Source: a virus. From it: a DNA stretch of 51,700 bases. The DNA is taken from IMG/VR virus record IMGVR_UViG_3300021168_000005, positions 1 to 51,700 of that record. One strand, given 5' to 3'. Shown here piece by piece: positions 33,656 through 41,131 of the stretch (position 1 is its first letter; each line of letters starts with the position of its first letter). The position numbers and the translations under genes were made by a program. The notes below the pieces were generated by a model. The model was not told the DNA's origin. It did not search any database and worked only from the letters and a program-made list of their open reading frames with translations.

Positions 33656-34072
33656 TTAATTTACTCCTGCTGGCTGATTTTCAGGCTTGGCAACTTTAGG
33701 CATGTTAGATTTTGTATAACCTTCTGCCTCTAACTGTGCAAGCTCTGCTTTAATCTTATCAATTACTTTAAGTTGTTCCGGTATCCCAAGAATTTCTTTA
33801 AGCTCAAAGAGCCGACCTCTAATAACATCCGAAACGTCTTCACGTTTATCATTCAGATAATTATCAGCAAGCTCAGTCAAATAAAGCGCTGTCAAATCTT
33901 CCAAGAATTTTGTGTAATGCGTAGCAGCATCATCAAGCATCCAATTAACGATTGCCGTTTTGTGGCTGTAAAGCTCCTTGAATGGCTGGAACTGCCCCCG
34001 CTTGTCCATTGCTTCCAACTGGGAACGCAGTTGATGTGCTCTGTTCAGTTTCATTGGGTCTGTTGCTGACAT
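33656..34072 (-). CDS. Small helical protein overlapping the portal gene
   Basis: 138 aa, mostly helical and charged. Its ATG at 34072 has AAAAGGAGCC seven bases upstream, inside the portal coding sequence, so it overlaps the portal C-terminus by 128 bases in another frame. Function unknown; perhaps a portal- or scaffold-associated factor. Confidence 0.6.
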   Translation of the reverse strand: MSATDPMKLNRAHQLRSQLEAMDKRGQFQPFKELYSHKTAIVNWMLDDAATHYTKFLEDLTALYLTELADNYLNDKREDVSDVIRGRLFELKEILGIPEQLKVIDKIKAELAQLEAEGYTKSNMPKVAKPENQPAGVN

Positions 34073-35882
34073 TTTCGTTGGCTCCTTTTGTTAACATTTT
34101 AACTACATTTAACTCCGGTTGTAATCTGGAAATATCGTCATGTCCAAAGTTTCTTAGAATACGGGACATTAGTTCGCCAGAGGCAGCGATTACACCAATA
34201 AGAAAGGTCTTTAATTCCGCAGGCATTTGTGGATTTCCAAGACCTTGAAGAATCTGTGCGATAGTCGCATGATGACGTTGCATTACTTGTACAAGCAACA
34301 TATCATTTTGTTTTTCAAGTTCTTTATTAATGCTCGCATTCGCTGCTCTTATAGGAAGATCTATACGACCTTGGCGTATATTCTCTAATGCTTTCTTAAG
34401 ATATTTTGCTTGTTCCCCGAAATATTTTAATCTATCTCCAACACCAAACTCTGCATACTGCTTTGCCGCTTTGCGACCGAGTTTAAGATGCATATATCTG
34501 AAATCGGTAATGTTAACATTAACTCTACGATTACCAGATTGCAGGACACTGAAAGTGCCCATAGCTGAAAGCTGGCCTTTTTTATTAGTAACATCTCCAC
34601 CCATCGCAGACATACCACTATCTACGCCAGCTCTTGCTTTGGCAAGTTCTATAGTTAAAGTTTCTTCTTGAACAGAGCTAGGATAGGCTACACCAAGTTG
34701 ATGAAGACCAAATTCTTCAGTAGATATTGGCAAGACTGCCATTGGATAAACGCCAAGGTTAGCATCTATCTTGTTATTACGGCCAACAGTAGCAACACTA
34801 GTATTACCAAGTGTCCTATTATCATTTCTCTGATTATGCCCCGTGGTGACTTCTTCTTGGTAATACTTAAGCATCTCAGCGAAACCATAACCAAGCAAAC
34901 CGTCGTCAGTATAACCAAGCCTTCCGAACTCAAAAGGTTCTTCGTTATCTGGATAAAAATTAAAAATAGCGTTACACTTAATATCACTACTCTTATGATA
35001 AAGGAAGATAATTTTCCACTTAGCATCGTTATGCCAATAATAGAACCAACACTCGTAGATATCCCATTCTGCTAAAATATTAGCATGTTGGGCTTCTACA
35101 TTTTGAAGTTGTTCTTTTTGCTGACGTTCGTTAGAAGCGCCATAGCGATCTGGAGACTTAAGAAGTTTTTCTTTATTTTCTTCAGAAAGCTCGAATAAGC
35201 CTAGGTGGATTTTTTCAAGAATTTGTTGCTTAGTAAGAGTATATTTATGATATTTGAATTGTGCTTTTTCCCAAGTCGGCGCACTTGCAGTGGCGCCCCA
35301 ATCTTCGATTGGTATCTTCTCGGGCCTTGGCCCATCATATTTAATGAGTTCTGTTGTAGCAGGAGTTCCACTATTTTCTAGGGCCGGACCGGTCACCTTC
35401 TTTTCAATTTCTGTTTCCCAAGGCTGTTTAATAAGGACTGACCCAAACTGGATCATATCATTAGCTGCAAGGCTTTCAACTCTATAGAGATCAAGCTCCG
35501 AAGGCTCCATCCCCATTAAATTCATAAATAATTCAAACGCAGTTCTTTGTGCTCCGCCTTCTTCTTGTTCCGGCCAGTCACCAACTAAGGATGAGGTCCA
35601 TAAAGGCATAATCTCATAGATAGTCCCTATGATACGAGCCTTAAGAGTATCAACATTCTCAGCGATAAGCTGAATGACCGTATTAGAAGCATTCGGCCAA
35701 GGCCAATCACGAGTTTCTTGTTCTGGTTGTCCTTTATAAAGACGACGAAATTCGGGAATTTTTTCGGTATGAAACTTATCATAAGCGTTAATCATAGCTT
35801 GCAAGTTCTCTTTTACAAAAAGATGCAAAGCTATATCTTCGTCGGCTCCAAAGGAAACCTTTATGGGTCGTGAGACGGGCAT
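33945..35882 (-). CDS. Portal protein
   Basis: 645 aa. Begins with a helical clip-like region, contains TRDWPWPNASNTVIQLIAENVDTLKARI (a pattern frequent in podovirus-type portals), a central beta-rich wing (AEWDIYECWFYYWHND), and long C-terminal crown helices ending in a disordered tail. The size fits P22-like portals. AAAGG precedes the ATG. The last 128 bases also encode the next gene. Confidence 0.8.
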   Translation of the reverse strand: MPVSRPIKVSFGADEDIALHLFVKENLQAMINAYDKFHTEKIPEFRRLYKGQPEQETRDWPWPNASNTVIQLIAENVDTLKARIIGTIYEIMPLWTSSLVGDWPEQEEGGAQRTAFELFMNLMGMEPSELDLYRVESLAANDMIQFGSVLIKQPWETEIEKKVTGPALENSGTPATTELIKYDGPRPEKIPIEDWGATASAPTWEKAQFKYHKYTLTKQQILEKIHLGLFELSEENKEKLLKSPDRYGASNERQQKEQLQNVEAQHANILAEWDIYECWFYYWHNDAKWKIIFLYHKSSDIKCNAIFNFYPDNEEPFEFGRLGYTDDGLLGYGFAEMLKYYQEEVTTGHNQRNDNRTLGNTSVATVGRNNKIDANLGVYPMAVLPISTEEFGLHQLGVAYPSSVQEETLTIELAKARAGVDSGMSAMGGDVTNKKGQLSAMGTFSVLQSGNRRVNVNITDFRYMHLKLGRKAAKQYAEFGVGDRLKYFGEQAKYLKKALENIRQGRIDLPIRAANASINKELEKQNDMLLVQVMQRHHATIAQILQGLGNPQMPAELKTFLIGVIAASGELMSRILRNFGHDDISRLQPELNVVKMLTKGANENVSNRPNETEQSTSTAFPVGSNGQAGAVPAIQGALQPQNGNR

Positions 35883-35902
35883 CAGTGATGCCTTTCTTAA
35901 TA

Positions 35903-36226
35903 TTATTTCTTTTCTATAATTTGAACATCTGTAGCAATTTCAACCTTGGCCTCATCAATTGGTAAGACAGCCATCATCCCTTTAGTTAGGGGAGAGCGTC
36001 TAAATAGTACAACTAGCACTAGAGATGATGAAATCATGCCAGCACCAATTGATAAGGACCAAGATTTAGTGCTTACTAGAGAGCTACCACAGACAAAGAG
36101 AAAAGTACTAAAAGCGCTAAAGAACATCTGAAATAACAAGACGACCCATTGCTGGACTTTTTTAGTCTCATATATTCCGAGGAATATATTTGCGATAGCA
36201 GTAAATGGATCGCCTGTTATACTCAT
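35903..36226 (-). CDS. Two-span membrane protein, possible lysis accessory
   Basis: 107 aa. Hydrophobic segments near residues 24-46 and 57-75, followed by a charged cytoplasmic tail. It begins one base after the stop of the holin candidate. Probably a partner of that protein; function unproven. Confidence 0.6.
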   Translation of the reverse strand: MSITGDPFTAIANIFLGIYETKKVQQWVVLLFQMFFSAFSTFLFVCGSSLVSTKSWSLSIGAGMISSSLVLVVLFRRSPLTKGMMAVLPIDEAKVEIATDVQIIEKK

Positions 36227-36227
36227 C

Positions 36228-36401
36228 TTAGCCTTTAATTGGTGACGGCATTAACCCTTTAACAACTCCCCATACTCCAGCAAGAATAATACTTGCTGTA
36301 GGATGAGCGCCCCAAAATGCGGTGGCGGTTGGTGTTAAAGCCGCTACTGCTGCGGTTCCAACTGTAATTATAATTGGAATCCACGCTTTAAGTGTGTTCA
36401 T
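36228..36401 (-). CDS. Holin-like small membrane protein
   Basis: 57 aa from the ATG at 36401; an in-frame ATG at 36407 lies too close to GGGGAG. Two hydrophobic helices (IPIIITVGTAAVAALT and ASIILAGVWGVVKGLM) with a short loop, a class II holin-like topology. It lies between TerL and another membrane protein in the late operon. Confidence 0.7.
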   Translation of the reverse strand: MNTLKAWIPIIITVGTAAVAALTPTATAFWGAHPTASIILAGVWGVVKGLMPSPIKG

Positions 36402-36407
36402 CAACAT

Positions 36408-36444
36408 CTCCCCTTTTTTATTCCTACCATAGAATAAGGAGGGG
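36408..36444 (-). promoter_or_regulatory. Hairpin able to mask the holin ribosome binding site
   Basis: On the minus strand a CCCC run upstream and TTATTC/GAATAA arms fold so that the C-run faces GGGGAG, the Shine-Dalgarno site of the holin candidate. It could delay holin translation. Confidence 0.4.
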
Positions 36445-36450
36445 GGAAAC

Positions 36451-38208
36451 TTAATAACCTTGCGAACCTACTTTACGCCGCTTAAATTGTTTAGCCTGTT
36501 GCGTAAGAAATTCTGAAATTTCTCTACTACTCATAGCGTCCATATCGAAGGTCTGAACACCGTAACCAAGAACATCAAGAATATCACGAGTAGCATGAAA
36601 AGGGTACTCCAAGTATTCGGAAATGAATTGCTCGTGTCCCGTGCGAAGACAATAAAACTCACCACGAGCAAACATAGGCTCAAGAGCATCAATACGATTA
36701 ATTTTGGCATCCTTACTATTATCTTTCTTGAACTCATTAATCTTAGTAAAGGTCCACTTTCCAGCTTTCTTATTTGTTTCGCTCGCAACTTCTAAGTGGT
36801 ACTTGAGCCATTTTTGCGCTCCAATAGTTTCAAGCCACGGTTCTTTGATTTTCCACTTTTCACCAAATTGAAATAGTTTACTAACCAAATCCGCATGAGA
36901 GGAATTGTCTGCATACAAATCCAAAAGATATACGCGAAAAGGCAATTCCAAAGTATAACCAAGAACAACAAGAGCGTGCCGTGAACGCCCTTCCGTTCCA
37001 GCGTGATTAGGGTCAAGCAAAAGAACCCGCTGTAAATGAGAAGGAAAAAGATTTTTGATAACCTGTCCATTTTTAGCTTCGTGTATTATCTGTACTCTTT
37101 TATCCCCCTTCAAGGGATCTACGGCTTGATATCGAAAATAATTTAAGTAAGACTCTTTAAATTTAGCATCAGTCGGAGGAACAGGGCTATTAAGAAATTG
37201 ACAGCTAAAAAAATAAGTGCCAAGCCGCGCTTTCCACCTATCGAGCTTCTTCCAGCTAAACTCGTGAGGAAATATAATCTTGCCACTAGGATGTTTGTCA
37301 CAACAGCCGCCAACAGCACTATGACTAGTAATTCTAAAGTACGATTCATTTTTACGAATCCAGTGATTAAGGTCTTTGTAACTCCACCTATTTCCGATTA
37401 CAACTTCGTCGTTATCTGCTTCAGGATCATTAGGATCACTATCAAAGGCTCCAACGAGTAACTTATGGTAGTCGATTGTACCATTCATTACTATTTCAGA
37501 TTCTAATGCTTCTTTTCCTACTAAATCATCTTCGATGGCTCGTTTATAATGCCGTGACTGTAATGCAGTTCCAACTGATAAGTAATCGTAAGTTCCTTCT
37601 CCATCAGCGGTTCTTCCACTACGCTTATGCGTCTTAGTTGTAACACTCCAATTACATGAGGTATCCGGTTTAATCTCGGAATAGAGTCTAGTGAAGAAAT
37701 CATTATTTTGATATTGGTTATCAACTCGTACTCCGAGTTTACCAATATTTTCTTTATTTTCGGACACAAGCAACGTCCTTGTATCTTGGTCATGCGCTCT
37801 ACGCATCCATTTAATCCACTCATCTCCATATCCCAAGGCGCGCATGAACTTCTCGTCCTCATCATTAAACGGCAAAGCCCACCATATAGGAGCGGATTCA
37901 CTACCGATCGTAGACTTGAAGTGGTCACGCGGTATCTCTATTATATCCTTTAATCTTTCAGATTCGAACAACTCACAGATGTCTTTATGCAAATACTCTC
38001 GTAAGCGATGCTTACGCAGTATAATTTTAGAGAAATAATAAAGAGAACCGAAACCATTAAGTCTATGTATAACATCTGCAACCTTTGGTGCTAACCCCGT
38101 AGGGTCTATAATAGTCCAATGATTAGCCCAACTCTTCGAGTTTTCTTGCTGTAACTGATCTACTAATCCATCAAGTTCTGTCGTTATATCTGTGGTCGAA
38201 GTAGGCAT
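36451..38208 (-). CDS. terL: Terminase large subunit
   Basis: 585 aa. The ATPase part has a deviant Walker A (PRDHFKST, near residues 93-100) and Walker B IEDDL near 224-228. The nuclease part has LLLDPNHA near 396-403 (first catalytic Asp) and a late DILDVLGYG. It pumps DNA into the prohead through the portal. No Shine-Dalgarno site lies directly before its ATG; upstream is the interleaved repeat 38222-38417. Headful packaging would fit a circularly permuted genome. Confidence 0.85.
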   Translation of the reverse strand: MPTSTTDITTELDGLVDQLQQENSKSWANHWTIIDPTGLAPKVADVIHRLNGFGSLYYFSKIILRKHRLREYLHKDICELFESERLKDIIEIPRDHFKSTIGSESAPIWWALPFNDEDEKFMRALGYGDEWIKWMRRAHDQDTRTLLVSENKENIGKLGVRVDNQYQNNDFFTRLYSEIKPDTSCNWSVTTKTHKRSGRTADGEGTYDYLSVGTALQSRHYKRAIEDDLVGKEALESEIVMNGTIDYHKLLVGAFDSDPNDPEADNDEVVIGNRWSYKDLNHWIRKNESYFRITSHSAVGGCCDKHPSGKIIFPHEFSWKKLDRWKARLGTYFFSCQFLNSPVPPTDAKFKESYLNYFRYQAVDPLKGDKRVQIIHEAKNGQVIKNLFPSHLQRVLLLDPNHAGTEGRSRHALVVLGYTLELPFRVYLLDLYADNSSHADLVSKLFQFGEKWKIKEPWLETIGAQKWLKYHLEVASETNKKAGKWTFTKINEFKKDNSKDAKINRIDALEPMFARGEFYCLRTGHEQFISEYLEYPFHATRDILDVLGYGVQTFDMDAMSSREISEFLTQQAKQFKRRKVGSQGY

Positions 38209-38221
38209 TTTTTACATAGCG

Positions 38222-38417
38222 CTTAGGTCCTAATTTTCGCGCCCCTAAGATTGTGGGAGGGTTTTCACTTTTGATCTCTCATCCGGGCATCTATCGAGCA
38301 TAATTTAAGGGGATTGTTATTATGCCCGTTGTGTTGATCGTAAGATGTCAGTCAAAACCCTCCCAAGGAAAAGACGACAGAGCTTACACTTAACACTCTT
38401 ACAAAATAACAATCCCC
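38222..38417 (-). ncRNA. Pseudoknot-forming intergenic element between terS and terL
   Basis: Perfect pairs by eye: 38222-38227 with 38244-38249 (6 bp); 38255-38265 with 38354-38364 (11 bp); 38284-38290 with 38322-38328 (7 bp); and 38309-38321 with 38405-38417 (13 bp). The last two long helices interleave: an arm in the loop of the 11-bp helix pairs outside it. There is no coding sequence here. Could be an RNA controlling TerL translation, or a DNA site such as pac. Confidence 0.65.
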
Positions 38418-38420
38418 AAC

Positions 38421-38972
38421 TTATTGAGTCTGCTCACTCGCTGAAGGCGAATCAATTGTTATAGGAATAGACTCAGAGATAATCTTTTCATTATTACGTT
38501 TAGTTGTTTCTAAAGCCTTTATTAGTTCGCTCGCAAGTTCATTATCTTGGCTATTATCCACATTTTGCGATGCCGTAGGTAAGCCGATTCTACTAACCTT
38601 AGCGAAAGCTCCTTGTCGATCGAGTACTTCTTTCGAGGCTTCAAACTGAAGCTTCTTATCTATTTTCTGGACACAAGCTGCATAAAGATTTTCCAACGCG
38701 ACAGGGACTGCCTGATTTAAAATCCGTCTTTGTAGAGGGAGATTCTCTATGATATTCTCGTCTGCTACGCTGAGAACACCAGTCAAGTATTGATTATGTA
38801 ATTGCTGATAAATTTGGGTTTTCTTAAGGAGGGAATACGAAGTCTGCGACATCCCAATATGTTGGGCTATCTCGCGATCTTTAAGGCCGAGATTTAACAT
38901 CTCTAAGCGGCAGGCGATTCTAATCTTATCGACTGTTTTAGAATGATGTTTCCCTTTACGGGAGAAGCTCAT
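38421..38972 (-). CDS. terS: Terminase small subunit
   Basis: 183 aa. A helix-turn-helix (LKDREIAQHIGMSQTSYSLLKK) near residues 34-55, a helical middle for ring assembly and a disordered Ser/Pro/Glu tail, as in small terminase subunits that recognise the packaging site. Directly upstream of TerL in transcription order. Start overlaps the preceding stop (TAATG). Confidence 0.75.
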   Translation of the reverse strand: MSFSRKGKHHSKTVDKIRIACRLEMLNLGLKDREIAQHIGMSQTSYSLLKKTQIYQQLHNQYLTGVLSVADENIIENLPLQRRILNQAVPVALENLYAACVQKIDKKLQFEASKEVLDRQGAFAKVSRIGLPTASQNVDNSQDNELASELIKALETTKRNNEKIISESIPITIDSPSASEQTQ

Positions 38973-39112
38973 TATGTTTTCTTTCTGGCTTCTTGTTTAC
39001 GTATTTTCTTAATGTTACCAGCGTTTACGCTAGTACAGATAGCATGAGCACTGGAAGTGCTTTTTCCTGAAGCCTTCACATGAGAAACACAGCGTTTATA
39101 CTTCGCTGGCAT
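38972..39112 (-). CDS. Small basic protein
   Basis: 46 aa from the ATG at 39112 (AAAGGAG upstream) to the TAA at 38974-38972. Sequence MPAKYKRCVSHVKASGKS, then SSAHAICTSVNAGNIKKIRK; this pattern (CxxxVKAxGK and AxAICT) is common in small phage proteins near terminase genes. Function unknown; basic and possibly nucleic-acid binding. Confidence 0.7.
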   Translation of the reverse strand: MPAKYKRCVSHVKASGKSTSSAHAICTSVNAGNIKKIRKQEARKKT

Positions 39113-39290
39113 TATCATTCTCCTTTGGCATAGCCACGACTTCCGGTCGCCATTTCTTAAAGTGTGAAGCTAAAGCACCAATAATCTTACTATCATGGTT
39201 CTCTGTCTTAGGTGGGTTAATTACTGAAGGCGAAGCCACAACTTTCGCAGGCTGTTTTAGCTTCAGCCGAGATTTTGAACCATGCTTCAT
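39096..39290 (-). CDS. Small basic hypothetical protein, first gene of the late operon
   Basis: 64 aa, Lys/Pro-rich, with a helix near IIGALASHFKKWRPEVV. It overlaps the next gene by 17 bases. It is the first gene downstream of the predicted late promoter at 39537-39565. Weak Shine-Dalgarno (GAGGT, 12 bases away). Confidence 0.5.
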   Translation of the reverse strand: MKHGSKSRLKLKQPAKVVASPSVINPPKTENHDSKIIGALASHFKKWRPEVVAMPKENDNASEV

Positions 39291-39536
39291 AATCTATCAA
39301 ACCTCAACTTCACACTTTAACGCAATCGAACCAGCCTTACTTTGTCTACTAGTATGGCAGGCTTCGTTGGTGAAGTCAATGAATATTATGGCCGCAGGCT
39401 GTACCATTTAAAGGAAGTTACCTTGGTAACTATCTACTCGTCTATCGTTAGATGGTAGACTTGGCCTTTCGGCGTTAACTCTTTAGCTTTGCTAATCTAG
39501 ACTCTCTTCACTATCGTTATTATCAATCACGAAGTG

Positions 39537-39565
39537 ATTATAAATGTCATCGTAGATAAAGACAA
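39537..39565 (-). promoter_or_regulatory. Late promoter candidate (sigma70-like)
   Basis: Minus strand: -35 TTGTCT at 39565-39560, a 17-base spacer, and a perfect -10 TATAAT at 39542-39537. It reads into the late operon and is the best promoter in the control region for that direction. Confidence 0.6.
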
Positions 39566-39600
39566 ATATATTATGTACGAAATGAAAAAACTAGAAAAAA

Positions 39601-39629
39601 TTCTGAGAACATCCCCGGTCGTGTAAAAT
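39601..39629 (+). promoter_or_regulatory. Rightward promoter candidate
   Basis: -35-like TTCTGA at 39601-39606, a 17-base spacer, and -10 TAAAAT at 39624-39629 (5 of 6 match). It would start RNA just before the structured 39652-40106 stretch. The -35 is poor. Confidence 0.35.
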
Positions 39630-39651
39630 TTTCTCTGCTATATTACCCCCG

Positions 39652-39755
39652 GCCTTTAGATTCTTACACTTAGAGTGCCTTCGGCAAGTAATAAATATAC
39701 ACTGGCGTGTAATAATTATATATTACTATGAGCTTATGTGTATGATTCTAAAGGC
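39652..39755 (+). ncRNA. Y-shaped RNA fold candidate
   Basis: 39652-39669 pairs with 39738-39755 (16 of 18 bp). Inside are TGCC/GGCA (39676-39679 with 39683-39686), TAATA/TATTA (39689-39693 with 39721-39725) and TACAC/GTGTA (39698-39702 with 39707-39711), making a three-way junction. Two further hairpins follow at 39767-39782 and 39794-39812. Confidence 0.5.
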
Positions 39756-39859
39756 TTTAACTTTAGTATAGCACTTGCTATAGTAAGGGTGCGAGCTAGT
39801 TATGAGCTAGCTGTACAAGTAATAGTGTTTACTAATGAGTAAGCCTTACATTTTGTGGC

Positions 39860-39888
39860 TTGCATCATAGCGGACACTTGTATATAAC
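39860..39888 (+). promoter_or_regulatory. Second rightward promoter candidate
   Basis: TTGCAT at 39860-39865, a 17-base spacer and TATAAC at 39883-39888. It overlaps predicted helices, so promoter and structure roles may exclude each other. Confidence 0.3.
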
Positions 39889-40013
39889 CATACTGTCTGC
39901 TGTATATGGGACGGTGTAGCATATAGATCAGCGCTCTATGGTAGGCTATTACCTGCTAAGGTAGCCGTTTATATGTGCACTAAGACCTACGTCATTAGGA
40001 TTATGACTCTGTG

Positions 40014-40106
40014 CTAGTGTAGTGTTATGACCGTTAATCTGGGGCTACATGCAGGTAGCGTTAGACGTAACACTACTGGGGATTAACGGTCTTATCACTA
40101 CACTAG
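40014..40106. repeat. Long inverted repeat with two internal hairpins
   Basis: CTAGTGTAGTG (40014-40024) pairs with 40096-40106, then a symmetric TTAT/TTAT bulge, then GACCGTTAATC (40029-40039) pairs with 40081-40091: a 26-position stem with two 11-bp perfect parts. The loop holds CTAC-ATGCAG-GTAG and GTTA-GACG-TAAC hairpins between two TGGGG sequences. Cruciform or RNA four-way shape. Confidence 0.75.
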
Positions 40107-40122
40107 AGATTATCTTCCGCAT

Positions 40123-40532
40123 ATCATGCTCTAGCCAATTCTACAGATGAGAGGCTAAGATCATGGCAACGTTGGAAGGCAAAACACCCGAACAAATTGC
40201 AGCGGAGATTGTTAAAAAAGCAGTTGAGCCGCTGAAAATCGAAATCGACGGAGTTCGCGGTCAAGATTTGGATAGTCTGCTTAAGTATAAGCATGCTAAA
40301 CAAATCTACTCCAAAGGCGAGAAGTGGTTTACTGAGAATCTTGATATGCTCAGGAAAGAGTTTCTTGAGAATATCATCGAATCTCAGTACGACCAACGGA
40401 AGAAACAGGATAAAGCACAGTCAGAAAAAGAGAAACTTGAATACTACACTCTGCTTATTAGTCGTGGAGTGGAGAAAATCAAGGCTCTTGAAATGGCAGG
40501 GATGTAGTTTGCGTTCGAAACTAGAGCATGAT
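40123..40532. repeat. 12-bp inverted repeat flanking the first early gene
   Basis: ATCATGCTCTAG at 40123-40134 and CTAGAGCATGAT at 40521-40532 are perfect complements on either side of the 40163-40507 gene. In the mRNA this would tie the 5' leader to the region just before the next ribosome binding site. Confidence 0.6.
40163..40507 (+). CDS. Hypothetical early protein
   Basis: 114 aa, helical and charged (KKAVEPLKIEIDGVRGQDLDSL). First gene of the rightward operon. No family recognised. GAGAGGCTAAGATC precedes the ATG. Its stop lies in the hairpin TAGTTT/AAACTA (40505-40523). Confidence 0.65.
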   Translation: MATLEGKTPEQIAAEIVKKAVEPLKIEIDGVRGQDLDSLLKYKHAKQIYSKGEKWFTENLDMLRKEFLENIIESQYDQRKKQDKAQSEKEKLEYYTLLISRGVEKIKALEMAGM

Positions 40533-40549
40533 GTAGGGAGGATAATCTA

Positions 40550-40765
40550 ATGGGGTTAATAACAATGCGCAATGGCAAGGTAACTCATATAATATCTACG
40601 CGTGTTGTTGGTGCTAGCGCTAATATGAGCGAGGTATCAGCAGCAAAGAAACGTAGATATCATGTAGACAGGTCAAAATTACAACGCAGAGAAGAGTTAC
40701 GCCTGTTAAGATTACAAGAACAGATGGAAATGCGGAAGTTAAAGCAGAAATTGATAGGCTGGTAG
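40550..40765 (+). CDS. Small basic early protein
   Basis: 71 aa, Arg/Lys-rich with a long C-terminal helix (KLQRREELRLLRLQEQMEMR), possibly nucleic-acid binding or coiled-coil. GGGAGG precedes the ATG; a second ATG at 40565 is possible. No family recognised. The gene ends in a terminator-like hairpin. Confidence 0.55.
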   Translation: MGLITMRNGKVTHIISTRVVGASANMSEVSAAKKRRYHVDRSKLQRREELRLLRLQEQMEMRKLKQKLIGW

Positions 40766-40780
40766 TAATCTACCAGTCTT
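40759..40780 (+). terminator. Terminator-like hairpin
   Basis: CTGGTAG-TAAT-CTACCAG (7-bp stem, TAAT loop) followed by TCTTT. The stop codon lies in the stem. Probably a weak rho-independent terminator ending the first early transcript. Confidence 0.5.
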
Positions 40781-41131
40781 TAGAATTTTGTTCGGTGTCA
40801 CGATGTGTCAACTACACACACATTCGGCAGGTGTAAGTCCTTGTGTTTGAATGGTTTAGCGTTGGATAATGAAATGACACACACACACGGGAGTGGTGTA
40901 TGGTTTATTTTTTTTTTTTTTTTTTTTAAAATAATAAAGATTTCTTCAAAATTTAAACTCGGCAATTATTACACAGCGCTTACCTCTCCATCCAGACCGT
41001 ACTCCCGTGCCTGTGCCAGATTTCAACATACAAGTTTAACATGCTGATTTCGAAGGACTTAAAAGCCTTGACATTGCGCGGATAGAGACTAGACTCGTTA
41101 AGTACATTAATTCTATCAGGAGTTTAGCTCT
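40766..41131. other. 366-bp noncoding stretch with T20 tract
   Basis: No gene with support. It holds CA-repeats (near 40813-40820 and 40878-40889), a run of 20 T (40908-40927), CACGGGAGT (near 40887-40895) complementary to ACTCCCGTG (near 41001-41009) on the two sides of the T-run, TGTGTCA/TGACACA arms, and a promoter candidate at 41068. Could be a noncoding RNA with a T-run in its loop, or a terminator and promoter pair. Confidence 0.5.
41068..41095 (+). promoter_or_regulatory. Promoter candidate
   Basis: Perfect TTGACA at 41068-41073, a 16-base spacer and TAGACT at 41090-41095. The same -35 and -10 pair, with an 18-base spacer, occurs at 45381. Drives the operon from 41132. Confidence 0.45.

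Larger units (their letters stand above)
39291..40162. other. 872-bp noncoding divergent control region with dense secondary structure
   Basis: No convincing gene on either strand. It separates leftward late and rightward early operons. Left half (39291-39540): several hairpins, including AGTTACC-TT-GGTAACT (39416-39431), TTAGC-TTT-GCTAA (39483-39495) and AATCAC-GAA-GTGATT (39525-39539), forming a leader of about 240 bases for the late operon. Middle (39541-39640): A-rich divergent promoters. Right half (39652-40134): a chain of helices, some interleaved (GCGGACA 39870-39876 with TGTCTGC 39894-39900, against CCATA 39888-39892 with TATGG 39905-39909), ending in a long stem. Could hold an ornate noncoding RNA and/or a replication origin. 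Confidence 0.75.

Noticed and set aside
40505-40523. GTTCGAAAC, similar to a tRNA T-arm
   Set aside because: Part of a simple 6-bp hairpin; no acceptor, D or anticodon arms nearby.
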